DNA of 33,159 nt from assembly GCA_002307055.1 (NCBI GenBank), contig DBTM01000094.1, positions 24,972-58,130 on the forward strand, read 5' to 3'. The notes beneath the pieces are model-generated. The model had not been told where the DNA came from. It did not search any database and saw nothing but the letters and a program-made list of their open reading frames with translations. The DNA comes from Clostridiales bacterium UBA1316 (GTDB taxonomy: Bacteria > Bacillota > Clostridia > Oscillospirales > Oscillospiraceae). Below are positions 8,096 through 14,560 of the stretch, in pieces (within the stretch, counting starts at the first letter, position 1; every line of letters starts with the position of its first letter). The translations under genes were made by a program, and so were the position numbers.

Positions 8096-9268
8096 TCATT
8101 CAAGTATTATACTGTCTAATATACTCATAATGGTTTTTAATACGGATAATAATTTATCCATATCATTTTTTTCGTTTATAGGAGCGCGGATTTCCGTTTC
8201 AGCAAAAAACATATATACAGCTTTCGTGCATAAAACAATTTGCTTTATTTTGATAAAATAGTTTTTTTCTGACGACAGATGCAGAACTCTGCCAACTGTA
8301 TCGGCATTGTTATCGTGAAATCTTTTTAAGTTGAAGTCAAAATAATCATTTATAAAGGCATATGTCGATAAAGATGCTTGTCCTGTGTTTTCTGAATTAA
8401 TTAAAAAATACGCAAATAATGGTTTGAGGTTATAAAGCGTATTTTCGATTTTATCTATCAGCAGAAAATTCATATATATATTTTGATACTTTAATATTTT
8501 TTTATATTTAGTTTCATTCGCGTGCGAATAATTAAGTATCGGAATCAAGCAGTAAGGTATGTTCAGCATTAATTTTTTTATGATCGCAAAGCGCGTACTC
8601 GATAAATCAAACGGAATTATCAGATTATGAAAATTGTTATATGAAATGTGTAAACACCGGTTTATTGCCTGATCAATTATGATATCGGCTATCAGTATAC
8701 CGCCCTCTTCGCATTTAACATCAAGTGAATTCTTGTTATATATCACGCGGGAGCAAATGCAGTCAATACCGGAAGTGGTTATTAATGCATTGTCATGTTT
8801 ATAATTCATTTTGAAATTCACAATTTCGTTTATATTGTTTTCAAATAAAGCAACTGTGTATTTTTCAGACGGATTGTAGATTGAATCAATCTGATTAATC
8901 AGATCGGTGAATGAATTCCCGCTGCATGTTGCAAAGCATGAAATATGATCTTTATATAATGCTATTTCCGAAAAATCCGTAATTAGAAGGCCTGCGGTAT
9001 TTTTTTCTCTGCACCGCTTTTTAAAGCTGCCAGCACTTTCCTTCGGCTTTTTAATGATGATTTCCTGATTATGAAATATCTGATCATTATTATCTTTATA
9101 GTGTATCACTAATGACTGATATTTTAAAAAATGACTCCATTTTTCATTTTTGCGAACCCAAAAAACGGGTATAATATCACAATCGGCTAATTCACGTATT
9201 AATACACGTGTTAAAAACCCGATTGACAGCTTTCCGAAACCTAAGATCAATAACATTTTAGAATCCAT
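8096..9268 (-). CDS. Divergent mannitol-1-phosphate dehydrogenase-like (MtlD/UxaB superfamily) protein with altered active site
   Basis: Protein of 390 residues from the ATG at 9266-9268, a better start than the in-frame TTG 13 codons upstream. The N-terminus LLILGFGKLSIGF has the GxGxxxxG spacing of the Rossmann dinucleotide site of MtlD (GAGNIGRGF). Further landmarks run in MtlD order: CFATCSGNSFTDL, YTVALFENN (like the family's ACEN), SGIDCICSRVI...SLDVKCEEG (like VDRIVP...LEVTVE), then KKLMLN around 231-236. The family's catalytic Lys and Asn match Lys231 and Asn236, but the catalytic His three residues later is Tyr239. The protein may therefore bind NAD(P) or a sugar without normal dehydrogenase activity. 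It is divergent from the phosphoribosyltransferase gene across only 54 bp. Homology rests on pattern reading, not a search. Confidence 0.5.
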   Translation of the reverse strand: MDSKMLLILGFGKLSIGFLTRVLIRELADCDIIPVFWVRKNEKWSHFLKYQSLVIHYKDNNDQIFHNQEIIIKKPKESAGSFKKRCREKNTAGLLITDFSEIALYKDHISCFATCSGNSFTDLINQIDSIYNPSEKYTVALFENNINEIVNFKMNYKHDNALITTSGIDCICSRVIYNKNSLDVKCEEGGILIADIIIDQAINRCLHISYNNFHNLIIPFDLSSTRFAIIKKLMLNIPYCLIPILNYSHANETKYKKILKYQNIYMNFLLIDKIENTLYNLKPLFAYFLINSENTGQASLSTYAFINDYFDFNLKRFHDNNADTVGRVLHLSSEKNYFIKIKQIVLCTKAVYMFFAETEIRAPINEKNDMDKLLSVLKTIMSILDSIILE

Positions 9269-9322
9269 TTTGGTTTTTATTCCTTTATATATAATGATAA
9301 ATTTCAATAATGAGGTAACATT

Positions 9323-9973
9323 ATGACAAAAAAGAACTGCAATAATTGCATTTTAGCGCTCAGCACAGGGAAAAAAATCAATGAAAATAATAACATTGAT
9401 TCAAGCTTGGAATTTCGGCTTGCTTTGATTAAGGAACTCATTAAATGTGAGGTTATTAATGCCGAAGCCGTTGTCCCTATTCCGCATGCCGGAGTATACC
9501 TGGCAGCATGCTGGAGTGAGCTTAGAAAAGAAGATTTATGGATGGCATTTGGTTATAATAAATACAGTCAATCAATGTTTGATATATCAGACGACTTAAA
9601 TAAGAGAAATGTACTTGCCGAAGAGAAGATTGGCACAATTATTGATAAGAAATTATTTAAAAATATTATCATTATCGATGAAGCCATAATAAGCGGGGTC
9701 ACAATGACAGTAGCCATCAAAAGCCTTCGAACGTATGGTGTTGAAAAAATTCACGTCAGAACCCTATTACCGCCGATTGTCCGGAAATGTCCATTTTCTG
9801 TATTTAAATATACCCCTGGCAGCTTTTTCGATAAAGCATGGATAACAAATCCAGGAGATAATAAAGAAATCTCAAATGAATTGGGCGCAGATGACTATTC
9901 TTGCTTAGATATGGAAGCCTTATACAAATTAGTTGATGATACTGATATTTGTACAGCGTGTTTATTGAAATAA
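9323..9973 (+). CDS. PurF-like phosphoribosyltransferase domain protein without glutaminase domain
   Basis: Protein of 216 residues resembling only the C-terminal phosphoribosyltransferase half of amidophosphoribosyltransferase. Landmarks in PurF order are AEAVVPIPHAGVYLAA (about 48-62), the flexible-loop-like GYNKYSQSMF (77-86), the PRPP-binding loop IIIIDEAIISGVTMT (115-129; PurF has VDDSIVRGTTS), KIHVRTLLPPIVRKCPF (142-158), GADDYSCLDMEAL (188-200) and a terminal CTACLL. The Ntn-type glutaminase half, with its N-terminal catalytic Cys, is absent, although a CNNC motif sits at residues 6-9. It would need free ammonia or another acceptor if it uses PRPP, or it may be a PRPP or nucleotide sensor. 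GAGGT precedes the ATG. It is followed after 20 nt by the histidine kinase gene. Confidence 0.68.
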   Translation: MTKKNCNNCILALSTGKKINENNNIDSSLEFRLALIKELIKCEVINAEAVVPIPHAGVYLAACWSELRKEDLWMAFGYNKYSQSMFDISDDLNKRNVLAEEKIGTIIDKKLFKNIIIIDEAIISGVTMTVAIKSLRTYGVEKIHVRTLLPPIVRKCPFSVFKYTPGSFFDKAWITNPGDNKEISNELGADDYSCLDMEALYKLVDDTDICTACLLK

Positions 9974-9993
9974 ATTTGTAAGGATGATTTTTG

Positions 9994-11673
9994 ATGACAG
10001 ATGAAGATAGGGTATCAGAAAAGAACGAGGAACTGAGAATAAATCTCGACATTTTGAATAACTTTATTTTTCAAATCGGCCTTTTTCAGGAAAATAGTGA
10101 ATTATTGAAGTTTATCCCTGAATATATTATAAATAATCTTCACTGTAAAGAATGCAGCGTCTATTTTACGGAAAACGATAATGGATCAATAAATGTATTA
10201 AAGAAGGCTTTTTATGACAATAAAAAGCATTCTGGTTTTGATGCGGAGCAAGTCATCATTTCAAAAGATAATACCTTCTGCCCTCTGAGCCGCATTTATT
10301 TCTCCGATAACGGAACCTGCTGTACTGAAGCTGATAACACTTTTCAGATATTAGCTAAAATCGAATGCGGAAACGAGATATATGGAATTATTAGTGCGAT
10401 AAGCTCAGATCTTTATCCAATAAATGAATATCTGTTGGGCGCTATATCTAAAAATGCCGCCATCGTATTTGAGAGAAACACGCAGCTGGATTTATTTAGC
10501 AGAGTATCCACCGAGATAACAAGCTCAAAAAATCAGACTCAGGAGGATATCTTAAAAAAAATCAGCCTTGGCGCTTATAATTTAGTCAGAGCAGACAGCG
10601 GTTTCATTGTATTTATCACGAATGAAAACAACCGAAAAGAACACAAAGTTGTATCATTAAATGAGTATTCAAAGGATAAATATCTCACACCCAGATTTGA
10701 TAATGGTGTGGGTATTACTCATGATATTTATGAAAACGGTAATACTAGATTCGTCTCTGATATTACGTTGGACGACGAGATAAATCAAGATACATATAAT
10801 AAGCTGGGTTTTAGGTCTTTAGCCGCTTTACCTTTTAAAATTGATGATGAAGTCATCGGGGTTCTATATTTATTACATAAAAGTCATAATTATACGCCGT
10901 ATGAAAAAAAATTGATGGAAGTATGGACATCGCAGGGTGCGATCGCAATAAAAAAAGAGAAACATTTGAGCAACCAGATTAATGGCTTAAATGCTTTAGC
11001 GGTTATCTGTGAATATGCGGCTAATAGGTTTATGCATCGAATAAAGGCAAACTTAACAACTGCGACAAATATAATTCGCGAACTGGACGAAAAGTTATAT
11101 GATCCCAAGCTTTTAAGCAAAATTCACGAGATACTCGAAATATATAACACTATAAAAACTGAATACCAGGAAATAATTCCACTGATAAATAATGATATAA
11201 AGGATAAAAATAATAACTTAAGCTTTATAAATCTGATTGAGTTTTGTACAAACCTAATAATTGACGTTCAAGCAGATGATATATTCATAAACGCACGTAC
11301 TACAATCAATATAGAATTCATAAACAAGTCAAGACCTGTTGAATTTTATACCAACAGAAAAATATTCAGGGGAGCGGTACTGAATATTATTAATAACGCG
11401 ATAGAATCAATGGAAAAGGACGGCACAATAGCCGTTGCACTGACAAGTGATACGGAATATGCATACATCGAAATTAAGGATGAAGGATGCGGAATTGCGA
11501 AAGATAAGCAGGATCAGATTTGGGAATTCGGATATTCGACAAAAGACAGTGCCGGGATTGGTCTGGGATATTCAGCGCTGGTGTTTAATGTCTTTGATGT
11601 GAAATACCAATTAGTCAAAAGTGAAAGACATCGAGGAACAACAATAGCATTAACCATACCGATTAAGTCTTGA
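9994..11673 (+). CDS. Soluble sensor histidine kinase with two GAF domains
   Basis: Protein of 559 residues with no membrane segment, hence a cytosolic sensor. A GAF-like domain spans about 20-162 and contains several cysteines (51, 54, 96, 109, 110). A second GAF spans about 178-325 (LGFRSLAALPFKIDDEVIGVLYLLHK). A helical dimerisation region follows, with His348 in NRFMHRIKANLTTA as the likely phosphoacceptor; this resembles HisKA-like H-boxes but not the classic H-E/D-x-x-x-P. The HATPase domain has an N-box (LNIINNAIES, 463-472), a G1 box (DEGCGI, 496-501) and a G2 box (GIGLGYSALV, 521-530). The ATG at 9994 is preferred over the adjacent TTG at 9991, with AAGGA 9 nt upstream. Its cognate regulator follows immediately. 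Confidence 0.82.
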   Translation: MTDEDRVSEKNEELRINLDILNNFIFQIGLFQENSELLKFIPEYIINNLHCKECSVYFTENDNGSINVLKKAFYDNKKHSGFDAEQVIISKDNTFCPLSRIYFSDNGTCCTEADNTFQILAKIECGNEIYGIISAISSDLYPINEYLLGAISKNAAIVFERNTQLDLFSRVSTEITSSKNQTQEDILKKISLGAYNLVRADSGFIVFITNENNRKEHKVVSLNEYSKDKYLTPRFDNGVGITHDIYENGNTRFVSDITLDDEINQDTYNKLGFRSLAALPFKIDDEVIGVLYLLHKSHNYTPYEKKLMEVWTSQGAIAIKKEKHLSNQINGLNALAVICEYAANRFMHRIKANLTTATNIIRELDEKLYDPKLLSKIHEILEIYNTIKTEYQEIIPLINNDIKDKNNNLSFINLIEFCTNLIIDVQADDIFINARTTINIEFINKSRPVEFYTNRKIFRGAVLNIINNAIESMEKDGTIAVALTSDTEYAYIEIKDEGCGIAKDKQDQIWEFGYSTKDSAGIGLGYSALVFNVFDVKYQLVKSERHRGTTIALTIPIKS

Positions 11674-11686
11674 CGGGAGAAAATGT

Positions 11687-13144
11687 ATGAGAATATTAAT
11701 GATAGATGATGAATATGACCAGATGGAACAGCCAGAACGACTTTTAAATGAATATGCGAATAAAGAAAATTTAATAATTGAAATAATAAAGCTTGATTAT
11801 GTAAAAAATAATGTGAACTTTAAGAATAACTTAATTGCAACGTTCAATAATTCTAAAATTGATCTGGTTTTGCTGGATTATAATTTTTTAGGGCAAAAAT
11901 CGAAAGAGATAAATCGAGAGATACTCCCGAAATGGTCTGAAATTGCACAAATTATATCAAACCATTCCGTACCTATCGTAATTATGTCAAATTATATTGA
12001 TGAGGCAAAGAGAAAAGTAACTACTCTGGTTAATTATTATGGAGTTACCGGATTAGTGGAAAAAGAAGATATGCAAACCGAATTAGAGCCAGTATTAGAC
12101 CGATTATTTAAGAATAAGAAAAAGAGAAGCCAAGGTTATTCATGGATTCATTTATCTGATTTACATATTAACTGTGATTGCACCGAAGAAGAAAAATCAC
12201 GGAGAGATAAAATATTCATGGATGCTTTGATAAAGGATCTATTGGAATTTAAGGGAAAAGGAATATTGCCGTCTGCAATAGTAATATCCGGTGATATGGT
12301 TATTAACGGCGCTCAGGCAGAATTCGAAATATTCGCGGAATATTTGGAAAGGATTAGAGAAGCTTTCAGCATCAGCAAGAATAACATCATAGTTGTACCG
12401 GGAAATCATGATATCGACAGAAGCAAAATAACTGATATTATGAAGGCCAGCTGCAAAGACAAAACCACAATGCTCTCCGAATACAAGCTTCATAAAGAAG
12501 AATGGTTTATAAAATTCGATAATTATAACGCATTCTTCAACAAACTCAAAATGACTGACTTTGATATTGCGCCAAGTATCGAGACTTGCTATTCATATAC
12601 AAAAATATTTGATTTCAATAAGAAAAAAATAGGCTTTTTGGCACTCAATTCGGCTGTTAATTCCGGCTCTCATATAAATTCCGACACGAATAAGACTGAC
12701 GATTTCGGTTATTTGTTTCTCACCGCGCAGCAATACGGCGATCGCTTTCTAAACAGTTTAAAAGAATGTGATCTTAAAATCGCATGTATACACCATCCGC
12801 TGAATTATTTCGCGACAGAAAACAACGGAAAGGTGAAACAGTTTTTGCTTGACAACTTCCAAATATTAATGCAGGGACATAATCACATGCCTAATGTGGA
12901 ATCAAGCGGTTATATGCAGAAAGAACTCATTGTTCTTCCTGCCGGCGCTCTATATCCGGATCCTGCGGATTTAAAAAAGCAAATGAATATTATGAATTCA
13001 TATACCATTAATATTTACGATTTCGAAAGAAAAAATTTAAAGGTTTTTTTCAGACGGTATAGTGATCGACTGGGAAAGTGGATTAAAGACCTCGATGCAA
13101 CCGGTGAAGAGTATGATGGGGAGTTTGACCGTGTTTTAAGATAA
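11687..13144 (+). CDS. Response-regulator receiver fused to calcineurin-like metallophosphoesterase
   Basis: Protein of 485 residues. Residues 1 to about 140 form a receiver domain: acidic pair Asp7/Asp8, phosphoacceptor Asp64 in VLLDYN, Ser101 in VIMSN and Lys126. From about 152 there is a metallophosphoesterase with a full metal-binding set: DLH (Asp158, His160), GD (Asp203), GNHD (240-242), HH (369-370) and GHNH (397-400). The last about 85 residues are an unrecognised beta-rich tail. Predicted action is phosphorylation-controlled hydrolysis of a phosphodiester or phosphomonoester; candidates are cyclic nucleotides, nucleotides or nucleic acid. There is no DNA-binding domain, so output is enzymatic. 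It starts 13 nt after the kinase stop, behind GGGAGA, and is clearly the kinase's partner. Confidence 0.85.
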   Translation: MRILMIDDEYDQMEQPERLLNEYANKENLIIEIIKLDYVKNNVNFKNNLIATFNNSKIDLVLLDYNFLGQKSKEINREILPKWSEIAQIISNHSVPIVIMSNYIDEAKRKVTTLVNYYGVTGLVEKEDMQTELEPVLDRLFKNKKKRSQGYSWIHLSDLHINCDCTEEEKSRRDKIFMDALIKDLLEFKGKGILPSAIVISGDMVINGAQAEFEIFAEYLERIREAFSISKNNIIVVPGNHDIDRSKITDIMKASCKDKTTMLSEYKLHKEEWFIKFDNYNAFFNKLKMTDFDIAPSIETCYSYTKIFDFNKKKIGFLALNSAVNSGSHINSDTNKTDDFGYLFLTAQQYGDRFLNSLKECDLKIACIHHPLNYFATENNGKVKQFLLDNFQILMQGHNHMPNVESSGYMQKELIVLPAGALYPDPADLKKQMNIMNSYTINIYDFERKNLKVFFRRYSDRLGKWIKDLDATGEEYDGEFDRVLR

Positions 13145-13208
13145 TGTGCGGTTCGTTTAAAAGATACTTTTTCCGTGTCTTTACGGAGCATTTTATCTGT
13201 GCTTCTGC

Positions 13209-13220
13209 TGACAGCTGTCA
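13209..13220. repeat. 12-bp perfect palindrome TGACAGCTGTCA followed by five T
   Basis: A perfect palindrome directly followed by TTTTT, 65 nt past the phosphoesterase stop. It could be a regulator site or a minimal first termination signal ahead of the strong hairpin at 13264. Confidence 0.3.
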
Positions 13221-13263
13221 TTTTTCCGGTAAGGAACCAACGCCATTCCACTTTGAACACTTA

Positions 13264-13307
13264 AAAGAAGAAGCTCGCTTCAGATTAATGAAACGAGCTT
13301 CTTCTTT
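13264..13307. terminator. Intrinsic terminator after the kinase/phosphoesterase operon, probably bidirectional
   Basis: A perfect 14-bp stem, AAAGAAGAAGCTCG (13264-13277) with its complement at 13294-13307, has 16 nt between, part of which (TTCA/TGAA) can pair too. The stem ends in pyrimidine-rich TTCTTCTTT on plus and similarly on minus, so it can serve both the plus operon ending at 13144 and the minus gene ending at 13363. Confidence 0.75.
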
Positions 13308-13362
13308 GTGTGGTGTTGGGCGTATTTGAAGTGCTGTCGCGAATCATCGCGTGGGCGGCTGG

Positions 13363-13830
13363 TTAACTGACATTATTGTACAAGATGCCGGCATTGGTGC
13401 AGACGACACGCGTCGATACCTGCATGGAGCCTTCATAAACACCCGTATGGCGCTCGAGATATCTGTATTCGTTTTTTCGCTCTCGCTTGAGCTCAGTGTT
13501 GAGGTTTGACATCACAACACGGAATTTACTGTCCGCCATTATAATTTTAAGCTGCTTCTTCCAGTGCTGGGCTCTGAACCTTTCAAAGCTTTCCTGCGTC
13601 AATATACCTTTATAATATCCGCCGAGGCTCATGGAGAACGGTACAAGGCGCTCTTCGCGGTTCTGCTTGCGATGTTTGCATACGGTAGACTTCAGGTCTT
13701 CATCAAGCAGCTCCCAGAAGGTGTTATACTCCGTCGAATAGGTCAGCGCATAGAGATGCATATCCTCCCAAACGGAGATTGATTGCAGGATCAGGTTGGC
13801 TACGGCTTCGAATAATTTGCTGTCCGACAT
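13363..13830 (-). CDS. Hypothetical protein, 155 residues, no recognised family
   Basis: I do not recognise this protein. I use the ATG at 13828-13830 rather than the GTG three codons earlier because AGGTGG lies about 5 nt before it. It is soluble and strongly charged in the middle and C-terminal thirds (CKHRKQNREERLVPF, LKRERKNEYRYLERHTG) with an aromatic N-terminal third (WEDMHLYALTYSTEYNTFWELLDED). No cysteine pair, nucleotide loop or helix-turn-helix is obvious. It is a monocistronic minus-strand gene sharing the bidirectional terminator with the phosphoesterase operon. The AT-rich upstream region has an inverted repeat TTGAA-N6-TTCAA at 13860-13875. Codon pattern and clean ribosome site make a real gene likely. 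Confidence 0.6.
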   Translation of the reverse strand: MSDSKLFEAVANLILQSISVWEDMHLYALTYSTEYNTFWELLDEDLKSTVCKHRKQNREERLVPFSMSLGGYYKGILTQESFERFRAQHWKKQLKIIMADSKFRVVMSNLNTELKRERKNEYRYLERHTGVYEGSMQVSTRVVCTNAGILYNNVS

Positions 13831-14183
13831 AATAACCACCTACTCTTAATATCTATAACTTGAATATAACTTCAAATTAACAAAATGTCTATACTAAATA
13901 TTGAAAAATATCAACTTTTTTTACAAAATGTTGTATAAATTTCGAATTTGAAGCATTTTCTCGCCGAAGGTACCTGTTTTTTCGGTAAACAGACAGACGA
14001 GGATGGTTATATTGTACATAAGAGAGCGGTAAAACGCTGGAAGAGCAATCCTTAACCGCGTCCTAATTACACGAAGGATATAATTCCGGGTGCGGAACCC
14101 GAACGGCTGCCTAAGCATAGAGGTTTCAACATCATATCTCCCCGGCGGCCCTATAGGCTCAATACTTTTAAATCCATTGAATA

Positions 14184-14330
14184 TCAGTTCAATTCAATCG
14201 GTATCTCCTCCCACTGTCCGCGGAGCAGTTCCGTGCGTCCCGGCAACAGCTTGACCGTTTCGAAAGACGCGACGGACGAGGCTGTGAAGCAGAGATTCCA
14301 GGCGAGAATTCCGATACCGCCGCATCATTA
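14184..14330 (-). pseudogene. Possible C-terminal gene remnant
   Basis: The minus strand reads about 45 sensible codons (ending in LLPGRTELLRGQWEEIPIEL then TGA) with stop codons immediately upstream in the same frame. A second frame just upstream also reads coding-like residues, as if one frameshift separated them. The parent family is not recognised. It lies beyond the terminator of the oxidoreductase, so it is probably untranscribed debris. Confidence 0.25.
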
Positions 14331-14352
14331 TCCAGAGTCAGCGGCAAAGAAA

Positions 14353-14390
14353 ACCCGTTTGGTCAGCACTACACAGCCGATCAAACGGGT
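14353..14390 (-). terminator. Intrinsic terminator of the FAD-dependent oxidoreductase gene
   Basis: ACCCGTTTG (14353-14361) pairs perfectly with CAAACGGGT (14382-14390). Read on the minus strand the stem is followed directly by TTTCTTT. It lies about 170 nt past the oxidoreductase stop. Confidence 0.6.
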
Positions 14391-14560
14391 CTCTTCATAT
14401 ACATAACATAAATCTATAACCTATTATGTTTTACAGGTAAGCTCGGATAAGACGGTTTGCTCAGGTCTCAGCAACGATCTTTCCTCATTTCGATAGTTGA
14501 ACTGCCAAACGCACCGGGGAGCTTCAGGTACTCGTCAATTGCGGTATGCACGTCCGCATC

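Larger units (their letters stand above)
13831..14560. other. Gene-poor 730-bp stretch with decayed coding fragments
   Basis: No intact gene is seen. The first 130 bp are AT-rich and probably hold the promoter of the minus gene at 13830. A plus-strand reading frame around 13947-14051 and a minus-strand frame around 14184-14330 look like remnants without starts or ribosome sites. The minus-strand hairpin at 14353-14390 closes the oxidoreductase transcript. The region marks the junction between the AT-rich module and the GC-richer catabolic cluster. Confidence 0.45.

Noticed and set aside
9269..9322. Clear promoter in the divergent 54-bp region
   Set aside because: A TATAAT exists at 9290-9295 but no acceptable -35 at 16-18 nt spacing was found for the plus strand, so I do not list it as a promoter.
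8096..13144. Calling the AT-rich module a Detocs system
   Set aside because: Detocs has a stand-alone receiver and a receiver fused to a nucleosidase-type effector; here there is no stand-alone receiver and the effector and extra genes differ. Only an architectural analogy is supported.
13363..13830. Assigning the 155-residue protein as an antitoxin or regulator of the neighbouring system
   Set aside because: It is on the opposite strand beyond a shared terminator, shows no helix-turn-helix, and belongs to no family I recognise.
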